DNA from: Planctellipticum sp942493135
GTDB lineage: Bacteria > Planctomycetota > Planctomycetia > Planctomycetales > Planctomycetaceae
Direction: 5' to 3'
Assembly: GCA_942493135.1 (NCBI GenBank)
Contig: OW818684.1
Span: forward strand, 6,324,001 to 6,388,000
Length of the DNA stretch: 64,000 nt
The notes beneath the pieces are model-generated. The model saw only the letters and a program-made list of their open reading frames with translations. It was not told the DNA's origin and ran no database searches. The translations under genes were made by a program, and so were the position numbers. The first letter of the stretch is position 1; every line of letters begins with the position of its first letter. Shown here in pieces: positions 7,908-15,867 of the stretch.

Positions 7908-8489
7908 ATGGAAAGAGCCAAAGCGACCTCTGACGTACGCCAGCGCATTCTGGAAACCGCCGACCGGTTGTTCTACCGGGACGGAATCCGGGCAGTCGGC
8001 ATCGACCGGATCATCGCCGAGGCCGGGGTTGCCAAGATGAGTCTCTATAAGCACTTCCCGTCGAAAGACGATCTGATCCTGGCCGTGCTGCAGTATCGCG
8101 AACAGGAGATTCTGGCGTTTTTTGAGGAGCGAATGAACCAGCACCGGCAGAAGTCCAAAGACCCGCTCAAGGGCTTCTTTGCGGCCTTGCGGGACTGGTT
8201 CGAAACGCCCTCGTTCCGCGGGTGTGCCTTTATCAACGCCTCCGTAGAACTGGCCCAACCCGAACACCCGGGATTTGCCTTCGCAAGGGGTCACAAGGAA
8301 CGCTTCCGCGAGTTCTTGAAAGGACTGATCGAACAATCGGTCGGCAAGGCAGGAGCCACAATTGCCCCAGCGATTTCACTGTTAGTGGAAGGAGCGATTG
8401 TGACGGCGGTGATGCAGGGTAAGCCCGATGCCGCGGACGTCGCCCGCGACGCCGCGATCGAGTTGGTGAGCGGAACAAAAACGGTCTAG
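7908..8489 (+). CDS. TetR-family transcriptional regulator (second)
   Basis: A 193-residue protein. ATG 7908 starts it at MERAKATSDV; a longer upstream frame is open but the DNA-binding domain begins here. The helix-turn-helix is RLFYRDGIRAVGIDRIIAEAGVAKMSLYKHFPSKDDL. The ligand domain has FRGCAFINASVEL, the same Gly-Cys motif as the first TetR. It reads away from the first TetR and towards the AhpD-like gene at 8622, which starts 91 bases after a strong palindrome carrying the same half-sites found upstream of this gene. The likely role is repressor of the 8622 operon and of itself. Confidence 0.85.
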   Translation: MERAKATSDVRQRILETADRLFYRDGIRAVGIDRIIAEAGVAKMSLYKHFPSKDDLILAVLQYREQEILAFFEERMNQHRQKSKDPLKGFFAALRDWFETPSFRGCAFINASVELAQPEHPGFAFARGHKERFREFLKGLIEQSVGKAGATIAPAISLLVEGAIVTAVMQGKPDAADVARDAAIELVSGTKTV

Positions 8490-8500
8490 CCGTTTTTTTT
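8477..8500 (+). terminator. intrinsic terminator overlapping the end of the TetR gene
   Basis: AAAAACGG (8477-8484) pairs with CCGTTTTT (8490-8497) around a 5-base loop and runs into further T residues. The stem includes the TetR stop codon. It separates the TetR transcript from the operator and promoter of the next gene. Confidence 0.65.
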
Positions 8501-8506
8501 TGAGCT

Positions 8507-8536
8507 GCACACAGACAGACCGGTCTGTCTGCGTGC
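8507..8536. promoter_or_regulatory. 30-bp palindrome (20-bp perfect core), probable TetR operator
   Basis: The core CAGACAGACCGGTCTGTCTG (8512-8531) is a perfect palindrome, and the arms extend to GCAC/GTGC with one mismatch. It lies between the TetR terminator and the AhpD-like gene at 8622. The inner ACAGAC...GTCTGT half-sites match the site at 7883-7896. Length, symmetry and position are those of a TetR-family operator. Confidence 0.65.
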
Positions 8537-8621
8537 GAGAGTGTGTGGGCGGCGACTTATCGAGACGGACCGCGTCGGTGCGTCGTGTCGCTGTCCGTTC
8601 GAACCGTGAGGAGAAATGACC

Positions 8622-9194
8622 ATGCAACGTATCCAGTCCGTCGATCCGCAGACTGCCCAGGGCCGCACCAGAGAACTGCTCGATACCGTGCAGCAAGCCT
8701 TCGGCGTCATTCCCAACACCGCCAAGGTGATGGCGAACTCGCCTGCCGTCCTCGACAGCTTTCTCGCCTTCAGCACGGCAATGGGGGGCGCCAGGATTGG
8801 CTCGAAGCTCCACAATCAGGTGAAGCTCACGACCAGCGAAACGAATTCGTGTGACTACTGCACGTCCATCCTGAGCGCCGTTGCTCCGTCGGCGGGCCTG
8901 TCCACGGCAGAGATTCTCGCCGGTCGCACCGGCGACTCCGATGACCACCGCACCAGAGCGGCCTTGGCGTTTGCCCATGACGCGCTGGAAAGTCGGGGCA
9001 AGGTCAGCAATCAGCAACTCGCCGCCGTGCGGGATGCCGGGTTCGATGATGCCGAGATTGTGGAGATCGTCGCGAGCGTGGTGTTGGGTTGTTTGACAAA
9101 CTTCCTGAACAACGTGGCTGACACGGAACTCGACATTCCGAAGGCCAAACCGTTGGTGGCCTGCTCGACCTCGACGTGCGGAACCGCCGCTTGA
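8622..9194 (+). CDS. carboxymuconolactone decarboxylase family protein lacking the AhpD histidine
   Basis: A 190-residue protein. ATG 8622 is preferred over ATG 8616 because GAGGAG (8608-8613) sits 8 bases before it. The N-terminus has AFGVIPNTAKVMANSP, as in the other two paralogues, and the redox pair is C77-D-Y-C80. The residue four after the second cysteine is Leu instead of the usual His, so the peroxidase relay may be altered. The C-terminus carries extra cysteines (ACSTSTCGTAA), a CxxxxxC pair that could form another disulfide. It is first in a same-strand run with the DUF1348 and PNPOx-like genes under the 8507 palindrome. Confidence 0.8.
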   Translation: MQRIQSVDPQTAQGRTRELLDTVQQAFGVIPNTAKVMANSPAVLDSFLAFSTAMGGARIGSKLHNQVKLTTSETNSCDYCTSILSAVAPSAGLSTAEILAGRTGDSDDHRTRAALAFAHDALESRGKVSNQQLAAVRDAGFDDAEIVEIVASVVLGCLTNFLNNVADTELDIPKAKPLVACSTSTCGTAA

Positions 9195-9290
9195 TCGACA
9201 CATCCGGCGGATCGCGACGTAACCGGGTGTTTGGCCCAAACCAGGCGCCCGGCTACCTCCGGGACGACTCCCTCCTTCAAGGAACTCATC

Positions 9291-9752
9291 ATGATCGGCA
9301 TCCGACCGCCGTTCACGCTGGAAACCGCAACCGCCAAGGTACGTGCTGCTGAAGATGCGTGGAACAGTCGCGACCCGATGCGAGTGTCGCTCGCATATTC
9401 GGAGGACTCGGAGTGGCGAAACCGCGATCAATTCCTGCGAGGGCGAGATCAGATTCGAGAGTTCCTGTCTCGCAAATGGGAACGGGAACTGGATTACCGC
9501 CTCGTGAAATCACTGTGGAGCTTCACCGACAACCGGATCGCCGTCCGCTTCCAGTACGAGTATCACGACGCCCACGGCCAATGGTTCCGGGCCTATGGGA
9601 ACGAACTCTGGGAGTTTGACGACGAGGGGTTGATGCGGCGGAGGGAAGCGAGCATCAACGATGTGCCGATCCGCGAACACGAACGTAAATTCGATTGGCC
9701 CGCCCCCGGCCCTCGGCCTGCGAACGATGTCGGGATTCCATCCGTGCGATGA
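9291..9752 (+). CDS. DUF1348 / SnoaL-like (NTF2-fold) protein
   Basis: A 153-residue protein; ATG 9291 has AAGGAAC about 5 bases upstream. The sequence (TAKVRAAEDAWNSRDP, YSEDSEWRNRDQFLRGRDQI, FQYEYHDAHGQWFRAYGNELWEF, MRRREASINDVPI) matches the nuclear-transport-factor-2-like family DUF1348. These are single-domain cone-shaped proteins that may bind or isomerise small ligands; the physiological reaction is unknown. It lies 96 bases after the third AhpD-like gene and 67 bases before the PNPOx-like gene, most likely in the same operon. Confidence 0.75.
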   Translation: MIGIRPPFTLETATAKVRAAEDAWNSRDPMRVSLAYSEDSEWRNRDQFLRGRDQIREFLSRKWERELDYRLVKSLWSFTDNRIAVRFQYEYHDAHGQWFRAYGNELWEFDDEGLMRRREASINDVPIREHERKFDWPAPGPRPANDVGIPSVR

Positions 9753-9819
9753 TCATTGTTGCGCCGCCAAGATTCGGTGGGCAATCGACCAGAGACCTGA
9801 CAGCGTAAAGGCACCTGCC

Positions 9820-10425
9820 GTGGGTCAGTTTGCAAGCGACATCGCCTTCACTCCCGCCGTGAAAGCCATTCAAGCGGAAAAAGGCTCTCGGACAAGCTAC
9901 TCTCGGATGGAGCATGGCGCAGGCTGGGAAACGACCGTCACCCCGGAATTGACGGCATTCTTGTCCGAGCTCGACATGTTCTACCTGGGGACCGCAAATG
10001 CCGAGGGCCAGCCGTACATTCAGTACCGGGGCGGATCACCCGGCTTCTTGCGAGTCCTGGACGAAAAGACGCTGGGCTTTGCGGACTTCGGTGGCAATCG
10101 CCAGTACATCACGCTGGGCAACCTGTCCGAGAACGCCCAGGCGTTCATCTTCCTGATGGATTACGCTCGCAGTCGCCGCATCAAGCTGTGGGGTAATGCT
10201 CGTGTCGTCGAAGGTGATCCCGTCTTGGTCGAACGACTTCGTGATCCAACCTATCCCGGCAAAGTGGAGCGAGTGATCCTGTTCGAGATCGAGGCGTGGG
10301 ACGTGAATTGCCCCCAGCACATCCACAAACGATTTTCACAGAAGGAGGTCGCCCCGGTCATCGAACAGTTGCAGGGACGCATTGCAGAATTGGAAGCCGA
10401 CGTGCAGCGGCTGAAGGGCGAGTGA
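9820..10425 (+). CDS. pyridoxamine 5'-phosphate oxidase-family (FMN-binding) protein
   Basis: A 201-residue protein from GTG 9820, chosen because AAAGG lies 8 bases upstream and because family members begin with an FASDIAFTPAVKAIQ-like segment, seen here at residues 4-18. The split-barrel domain has MFYLGTANAEGQPYIQYRGG, LGFADFGGNRQYITLGNL and the late motif AWDVNCPQHIHKRF typical of the subgroup. A 30-residue C-terminal helix (VIEQLQGRIAELEADVQRLKG) looks like a coiled coil. Such flavin or F420-type split-barrel proteins reduce quinones or other electrophiles, which fits the surrounding AhpD-like genes. Confidence 0.8.
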   Translation: MGQFASDIAFTPAVKAIQAEKGSRTSYSRMEHGAGWETTVTPELTAFLSELDMFYLGTANAEGQPYIQYRGGSPGFLRVLDEKTLGFADFGGNRQYITLGNLSENAQAFIFLMDYARSRRIKLWGNARVVEGDPVLVERLRDPTYPGKVERVILFEIEAWDVNCPQHIHKRFSQKEVAPVIEQLQGRIAELEADVQRLKGE

Positions 10426-10515
10426 GCCTGTGAACTCGAAGGGCTTCACTCGACGGCAGCCGCGAAGGTTGTCTGAGCGGACGGGCTGAGCAGGTGCGTT
10501 GCAGAAGGCGGTCTC

Positions 10516-11319
10516 ATGTCTGGATCGGTAGAAGCCTCGATTCGCCTCGGCGTGATGGTCGGTGTCCTGGTCGCGATGGCGGTCTGGGAGATCGTCGCCC
10601 CGCGCCGTCGCCTGACGGTCGCCAAGGCTCCCCGCTGGGCCAGCAATCTCGGACTCGTGGTCCTGAACACCATCGTGGCGCGGCTGGCAGTTCCTGTCAC
10701 TGCAGTCACGCTGGCCGACATCACTCAGGCTCGCGGTTGGGGACTCTTTGCGCTCGTGGACTGGCCGGCCTGGCTGGAGATCACTCTTGCCGTGGCGGTT
10801 CTCGATCTGGCGATTTACCTGCAGCATGTGATGTTCCACGCCGTGCCGCTGTTCTGGCGGCTGCACCTCGTGCATCATGCCGATCTCGATTTCGACGTCA
10901 CGACGGGGCTGCGATTCCATACCGTGGAAATTCTGCTGTCGGCTCTGATCAAGCTAGGGGCAGTCGCCGCGCTGGGGCCGTCTGCCCTGGCCGTGCTGAT
11001 CTTCGAAGTCGTCCTCAACGCGACCGCAATGTTCAACCACAGCAACGCGCGGATTCCGATTGCCATCGACCGCTGGCTGCGGCTGCTGGTGGTGACGCCC
11101 GACATGCACCGGGTCCACCACTCGACCGTTTCCGCCGAGACGAACAGCAATTTCGGCTTCAATCTGCCGTGGTGGGATTTCCTGCTTGGGACTTACCGTC
11201 CCCAGCCCGCCAGCGGACATACGATGATGGAGATCGGGCTTCCTGAGGTTCGTGACGAACGGACCGCCAACCGCCTTCCGTCGATGCTGCTGTTGCCGTT
11301 TCGCTGGAGCGGGCGCTGA
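10516..11319 (+). CDS. sterol desaturase / fatty acid hydroxylase family membrane protein
   Basis: A 267-residue protein preceded by AGAAGG. It has membrane segments near residues 10-28, 45-68 and 85-103, and the di-iron histidine clusters of the superfamily: HVMFH (104-108), HLVHH (117-121), a following RFH, and a late HRVHHS. These bind a non-heme di-iron centre that oxidises C-H bonds of lipids. The lipid substrate cannot be read from sequence. It is the last gene of the accessory island; immediately after it the phage-derived region begins. Confidence 0.85.
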   Translation: MSGSVEASIRLGVMVGVLVAMAVWEIVAPRRRLTVAKAPRWASNLGLVVLNTIVARLAVPVTAVTLADITQARGWGLFALVDWPAWLEITLAVAVLDLAIYLQHVMFHAVPLFWRLHLVHHADLDFDVTTGLRFHTVEILLSALIKLGAVAALGPSALAVLIFEVVLNATAMFNHSNARIPIAIDRWLRLLVVTPDMHRVHHSTVSAETNSNFGFNLPWWDFLLGTYRPQPASGHTMMEIGLPEVRDERTANRLPSMLLLPFRWSGR

Positions 11320-11331
11320 CGTACCGCATCA

Positions 11332-11350
11332 CTGATTACGCGCGAAATCG
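11332..11350. repeat. copy of a TGATTnCGCGCGnAATCR repeat at the left prophage edge
   Basis: TGATTACGCGCGAAATCG (11333-11350), 13 bases after the sterol-desaturase stop, matches TGATTCCGCGCGAAATCA at 28101-28118 in 16 of 18 positions and the perfect palindrome at 15810-15829. The three copies lie only in the phage-derived region. They may be phage regulatory or end sequences; function unproven. Confidence 0.35.
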
Positions 11351-11368
11351 CTTTCTCCGTCCAAGGCG

Positions 11369-11767
11369 GTGGAGGGGGCGCTGGTAACGTGGTGCGGGGC
11401 GAAGCTGGCCCGCCATTTGGAGGAAGCGGGCGCTCAGTCGCTGAAGCTGGCCCACGGCGTGATCGGCACCCGCTCCGCCCCCGACGCCGTGGTCTGTGAC
11501 GAGAAGGCGGTGCTGGCGGCCGTCGAGAAGCGGGCCGGCCTGGCCGCGCTGATCGTCGGCCTGATGAAAACGGTGCTGGGGTCCGTCACGCAGGGGAACG
11601 TGATCAAGCTGAAGCCGGAGGTCGATAAGACCGCGGCCAAGAAGGCCTAGGCGGCCTCTCCGCTGCGTCAAAAGACGCTCCGCAGCCTCGGGCTCGTGGT
11701 CGAGACGAACCGGTCGACCTGGGTCATCAAGCCGGCTGCGCTCGAAGTAGCGGCCCCGGCGGCATGA
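11369..11767 (+). pseudogene. Mu Gam-like host-nuclease inhibitor, broken by an in-frame TAG
   Basis: The frame from GTG 11369 reads LARHLEEAGAQSLKLAHGVIG, later VIKLKPEVDKTAAKKA, then a TAG at 11648-11650. The same frame continues with LRQKTLRSLGLVVETNRSTWVIKP and a TGA at 11765-11767. Together these match the C-terminal two thirds of phage Gam-like proteins, which bind DNA ends and block host exonucleases. The N-terminal coiled coil is missing and the gene is cut by the stop, so it is inactive unless the TAG is suppressed. It is the leftmost recognisable phage gene here. Confidence 0.5.
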
Positions 11768-12108
11768 CCGGGGGGGCGAACCGGGCGAGACGTCGTCAGC
11801 TCACGACACGTCCCGCCTGGCCGGCCACCAGGCGACAGGTCGTCACCTCCCGACCTGTCGCGGGTCCTTCCGTAAGTCCTGAAAGGCGACCCCTACGGGA
11901 ACAGTCGCGCTATGCGAGACACTTTCTTTCGCGCGCGTTCCCCGATCACTCGCCGGCGCAGGCAACATGTCTGGAATCGCGCCGGGGCCGATGTTTTCCC
12001 CCGTAGAAGCGGCACTTCCCCCGCTGCCGATCTCAATTCGCTCCCGGTTCTGCCGGTAACTGCGGAAACCCTCGCCTGACGAGTTGATCGTTCAAGCGCC
12101 GTCGGTAG
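11768..12108. other. intergenic stretch with one hairpin
   Basis: No coding sequence is visible. CGACAGGTCG (11833-11842) and CGACCTGTCG (11851-11860) form a perfect 10-bp inverted repeat with an 8-base loop. It could be a terminator after the gam remnant or an operator. Nothing else was recognised before the recombinase element begins near 12109. Confidence 0.4.
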
Positions 12109-14087
12109 GATCGGTCACTGAACGCTCGTCCGGCCGATCTGGCTCGTGGAGTTGGTGGCCTGGCGGCGTAGTTTTCCAGGAGCCTGACTGATGAAAGACC
12201 TGAGGATTCCGGCGGTCGGTTACATCCGGATGTCGACCGACAAACAGGAGGATTCGCCCGCGCGGCAGCGGGGGGAGATCGAACGGATGGCCGCCAAGGG
12301 GGGCTATGTGATCCTCTGCTGGTACGAGGATCACGGCCTGACGGGGACCGAGTCGTTGAATCGTCCCGAGTTCCAGCGGCTGCTCAAGGATGCCGCCGCC
12401 GGCAAGTTCCGGGCGGTGCTGATGTACGAGCAGTCCCGGTTTTCGCGGGAAGACGCCCTGGATGCCATGATGCACTGGCGGCTGTTCCGTGATGCGGGGG
12501 TCAAGCTGGTCACGTGCCAGCGGGGCGAGATCCGCTTCGACGATCTGGCCGGACTGATCACGGCCATCGTCGGCCAGCACGAGGCGCGCGGGGAATCGAT
12601 TCGATTGGCTCAGCGGTGTCTGTCGGGGCGCACGATGCGCGCCCGGCAGGGTGTGCACACCGGTCGCGTGCCCTACGGTTACGACCGGGAGATCTTCGAC
12701 GAATCCGGCCAGCTGGTCCGGCGCGTCGCCTGGAACGAAGGATTCCGCAAGCCCCTCGCCTGGAAGTCGCAGATCATTCCGACGGCCGACCGGCCGGTGA
12801 CTGAGGCGATCCAATTTGTCTTTCAAGAGGCGGCCCTAGGGCGGCCGCTGCAGCAGATCGCGGTCGTGCTCAACCATCGCGGGCTACGAACGCCGAAGGA
12901 GAAAACGTTCTCCACCCACAGCATCACGAAGATTCTGCGGAATCCGGTCTACGCCGGGATTCTGCGGTTCGGGCACAAGCCCGTTGGGAAGTTCGCCCAG
13001 TGCAACGAGGAGACGATTCTGATCCCCGACGCCCATCCGGCGATCGTCGACCTCGCGTTGTTCGAGCAGGTGCAGGCCGTTCTGAACGGGGCTTACAAGA
13101 GCCACGGGAAGTGCGAACCGGGAACGTATCTGTTATCAAAGATGGTGTGGTGTGGGCATTGCGGCCGCAGACTGGTCGGTGCGTTGAATCGACGGGATTA
13201 TCGACCCGACGGCATTCACCGCAGCTACCGGTGTCGCACGTCGATCGACGGCTTTGCCGCCTGCGAGGTCTACCCCTCCATCGATGCCCAACAGCTGGAA
13301 GGCCTGGTGCTGCGGCTGGTCCGCGATCGGATTCTCTCGGATGCGAACCGGGGCCCGCTGCAAGCAGCCGCTCGCCGATTGGAGGCCCGGACGAAGGCTC
13401 CCAGCCTGGACGAGCAGCAGCTGGCCGAGCTGCGACGGAAGATTGAGCGGGGAACCCGGAACCTGGCGCTCGCCGAGGGGGACAACTTCGCGGCCATCGC
13501 GAAACTTCTCGACGACTGGCGGGACCAGGAGCGGAAGCTCGTCGCCCGCATGCGGAGCGGAACCGACCAGGAGATCGCCCTCTCGCCCCGCGTGCTGGAT
13601 GCGCTGGGCAACCTCGCCAAAATGAGGAACCGGCTGGAGACGGCCAACCGGGTCCAGCTGGCGGCCGCCCTCCGCGAGTCGCTGGTGAGTGTGACCGTGC
13701 ACCGAGACTTGCAGTACCTCGGTCGGACGTCGCTGAACCGGGTCTTCGGGACCGTGACGTTTCACGAAGAGCTGTGGCCGGATGGGCCGATTCCGTTCGA
13801 CGACTGGGACTTGAATCCCAACGCCCATTACGTCCGCGTGGCCAAGTACATCAGCCTGGCCGGCCGACAGGTCCCGCTCAAGGAACTGACGAATGTGATC
13901 GGGCTGACGTCGACAACGGTCCGCTACCACGCCCAGCGGGCGGTGCTGGCGGGACTGATTGAGCCAGTTGAACCGGTCAGTAACGGCTGGCAGGCAGTCC
14001 CGAATTCGGCGTTCCGCCGCTGAAACCCCGTATTTCCCGGGTACAACTGCCCCTACGAAACTTGTGGCGCTGCGGACCTTTAGTAAA
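12109..14087 (+). mobile_element. serine-recombinase element (full copy)
   Basis: The limits come from comparison with the decayed copy at 41546-41990. Shared sequence starts at GATCGGTC (12109 and 41546), includes CTGGCTCGTGGAG (12139 and 41565) upstream of the gene, and ends after the shared GTGGCG...GGACCTT block (to about 14080 and 41979). The only gene is the large serine recombinase. To its right the sequence turns directly into a portal gene lacking its 5' half. Exact ends and target duplication cannot be set without an empty site. Confidence 0.55.
12191..14023 (+). CDS. large serine recombinase
   Basis: A 610-residue protein. The N-terminal resolvase domain has the catalytic Ser15 in YIRMSTDKQ with Arg13, and the conserved SRFSREDALD segment near residue 82. 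The recombinase domain (LNHRGLRTPKEKTFSTHSI, then ILRNPVYAG) is followed by a zinc ribbon (CGHCGRRL ... YRC ... C) and a long C-terminal region with a coiled-coil-like charged stretch and a final winged-helix-like part (LTNVIGLTSTTVRYHAQRAV). Such enzymes integrate or excise DNA through a Ser-linked break without homology. A remnant second copy at 41546 shows that this gene moved with its own flanks, independently of the prophage. Confidence 0.85.
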   Translation: MKDLRIPAVGYIRMSTDKQEDSPARQRGEIERMAAKGGYVILCWYEDHGLTGTESLNRPEFQRLLKDAAAGKFRAVLMYEQSRFSREDALDAMMHWRLFRDAGVKLVTCQRGEIRFDDLAGLITAIVGQHEARGESIRLAQRCLSGRTMRARQGVHTGRVPYGYDREIFDESGQLVRRVAWNEGFRKPLAWKSQIIPTADRPVTEAIQFVFQEAALGRPLQQIAVVLNHRGLRTPKEKTFSTHSITKILRNPVYAGILRFGHKPVGKFAQCNEETILIPDAHPAIVDLALFEQVQAVLNGAYKSHGKCEPGTYLLSKMVWCGHCGRRLVGALNRRDYRPDGIHRSYRCRTSIDGFAACEVYPSIDAQQLEGLVLRLVRDRILSDANRGPLQAAARRLEARTKAPSLDEQQLAELRRKIERGTRNLALAEGDNFAAIAKLLDDWRDQERKLVARMRSGTDQEIALSPRVLDALGNLAKMRNRLETANRVQLAAALRESLVSVTVHRDLQYLGRTSLNRVFGTVTFHEELWPDGPIPFDDWDLNPNAHYVRVAKYISLAGRQVPLKELTNVIGLTSTTVRYHAQRAVLAGLIEPVEPVSNGWQAVPNSAFRR

Positions 14088-14795
14088 CTCAAGGTCCACG
14101 CGTTGTTCGGCCTGGCCGTCATGCGCGGCGATCCGAACGGGCCGGCCGACGACGCGACCCAGGATTACACCCAGCTCATCCTGGGGAAGCGGCCGCTGAT
14201 TCTCGATATGGATCGGGGGGAGCGGGCCGAGTTTCTGGAAAGCCGGACGCCGGCGACCGAGACGCAGGCCTTCCTGGAGCTGCTGATCCAGCTCACGCTG
14301 AAGGCCCTCGACATTCCCTATTCGTTCTTCAAAGAGAACTTCACCAACTACTCCGGCGCGCGGCAGGCGCTGGTCATGTACAACGAGTCGGCCAAGATCA
14401 AGCGCCGCTCCGTCCTCTGGCTGCTCAACGGCCTGACCCGCTGGCGGCTGCAGCTCGCGGTGCTCGATCGCCAGTTGCCGCAGCAGATCCTCGAACCGTG
14501 GATGTGGCAGTGGATTCCGACCGGCGTCCCCTGGATCGATCCGCTGAAGGAGGTCCAGGCCAACGCGGCGGCCCTGGCGCTGGGCGTCACGTCGAAGACC
14601 CGCATCTGTGCGGCGAACGGTCTCGACTACGAGGAGATCCTCGACGAGATCGTCGAAGAGCGGAAGCTCGAAGAGGCCCGCGGCCTGACGTTCGACGTCA
14701 CCACGGCCGCGGAGGTTGTCACGCCAAACCCCAAGCGCAGGAAGCGCCAGCAGCAAAAGGCCCAGGGAGGGGCGAAGAATGGCAACGCTGGTTGA
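14088..14795 (+). pseudogene. lambda-type phage portal protein, C-terminal part only
   Basis: About 235 residues remain in an open frame, starting right at the end of the recombinase element. Recognisable parts are VHALFGLAVMRGD, ENFTNYSGARQALVMYNESAK, and TGVPWIDPLKEVQANAAALALG followed by TSKTRICAANGLDYEEILDEI. These are hallmarks of the lambda gpB-type portal that forms the DNA entry ring of the capsid. The N-terminal half, roughly 250 residues, is absent and no terminase precedes it. The stop overlaps the protease start by 17 bases, as in a phage head operon. A portal cut this way cannot assemble normally. Confidence 0.75.
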
Positions 14796-15783
14796 GAAGC
14801 GGGTTCCCGCCCGCGCCATGGCCTTCGCCGCCGAGCTGCAGCTTCAGCCGGCCGACGACGGAGAGACCAGGATTCGCCAGGGGAAGATCGTCGCCCGGAC
14901 GGGCGGCGAGGCCTTCCACTGGTACTGGGGTCGCTGCGTCCACGACCTGGCGGGGATGAACCTGCCCAAGCCGCGGGTTCCGCTGGACTACTGCCACAAC
15001 CCCTGCGACGTCGTCGGCTTTGCCGAGGGCTTCGACGCCGCCGGCGGCCAACTGGAATGTGATGCAAGCCTCGTGACACACCGGCCCGAAGATCGGGCTG
15101 CGAAACTGATGGCGGATTCCGACGCCGGTGTGCCCTACGAGGCGAGCATTCTCCAGTCGGCCGCCGGTCTGGTCGTTGAATGGGTCGACGCCGGCGCGAC
15201 GGTCGAAGTCAACGGCCAGTCGTTCAGCGGTCCGGGCGTCGTGTTCCGCCAGTGGACGCTCCGCGGCCTGGCAACCTGTCCGCAGGGTTCCGACGCCGCC
15301 ACGTCGTCCGAGTTCTCCGCCGGCCCGCTGGCCGGCGAAGTCACCATTTCCAATTTCCCCGGAGGCTTTTCGATGTCGACCGCTCCCGCACCCAGCCCTG
15401 CACCCGCTCCGGCGCCAGCAGCTCCGGCGAATCCGCCGGCCGACACCGGCCTGGCGGCCAATCCCCCCGCGAATCCCCCGACAGTCGCGCCGGTCGTCGC
15501 CCCGGTGGCGCACACCGGCCAGCAGTTCATGGACGCCTTCGGCGAGAAGGGGGCCGTCTGGTTCGCCCAGGGGAAAACGTTCTCCGAGGCCCAGACCCTG
15601 TTCCACGCCGAAGTCGCGGCGAAGAACAAGGAACTCACCGAGCAGGTGCAGGCCCTCACCGAAGCCAATCAGAAGCTGCGGGGGGCGTCGGAGCCGGTCT
15701 CGTTCACCGGAGCGACTCCGGACGGAGCCAAGCAAAAGCAGGGCTTCGCCGGCCTGATCAAGTTGCCGGGGGCTGCGAAGTAG
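14779..15783 (+). CDS. phage prohead protease with scaffold-like C-terminus
   Basis: A 334-residue protein from ATG 14779 (GGGAGG upstream), overlapping the portal frame by 17 bases. The first 200 residues look like a head maturation protease (YCHNPCDVVGFAEGFD, HRPEDRAAKLMADSDAG, VPYEASI). Residues about 205-245 are a Pro/Ala linker with repeated PAPAPAP. The last 90 residues are helical (FHAEVAAKNKELTEQVQALTEANQKL), like an internal scaffold domain. A protease fused to a scaffold is common in siphoviruses. It acts in capsid assembly together with the next gene. Confidence 0.7.
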   Translation: MATLVEKRVPARAMAFAAELQLQPADDGETRIRQGKIVARTGGEAFHWYWGRCVHDLAGMNLPKPRVPLDYCHNPCDVVGFAEGFDAAGGQLECDASLVTHRPEDRAAKLMADSDAGVPYEASILQSAAGLVVEWVDAGATVEVNGQSFSGPGVVFRQWTLRGLATCPQGSDAATSSEFSAGPLAGEVTISNFPGGFSMSTAPAPSPAPAPAPAAPANPPADTGLAANPPANPPTVAPVVAPVAHTGQQFMDAFGEKGAVWFAQGKTFSEAQTLFHAEVAAKNKELTEQVQALTEANQKLRGASEPVSFTGATPDGAKQKQGFAGLIKLPGAAK

Positions 15784-15809
15784 CCCCTGCCCGTCGTCGC
15801 TGACTGCTG

Positions 15810-15829
15810 GTGATTCCGCGCGGAATCAC
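15810..15829. repeat. perfect 20-bp palindrome between protease and capsid genes
   Basis: GTGATTCCGCGCGGAATCAC is an exact palindrome 26 bases after the protease stop and 38 bases before the capsid start. Near copies lie at 11332-11350 and 28100-28119. It could be an operator, or a short terminator or attenuator controlling capsid expression. Confidence 0.5.
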
Positions 15830-15867
15830 TCCCCGCTTTCGACCTCCAAGGATGGAAAGAACGCATC

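Noticed and set aside
12191..14023. Recombinase as the prophage's own integrase
   Set aside because: A decayed second copy with the same non-coding flanks lies outside the prophage, which fits an independent element better; not fully excluded.
13136..14122. 328-codon minus-strand ORF opposite the recombinase
   Set aside because: It is antisense to a well-supported recombinase and has no recognisable domain.
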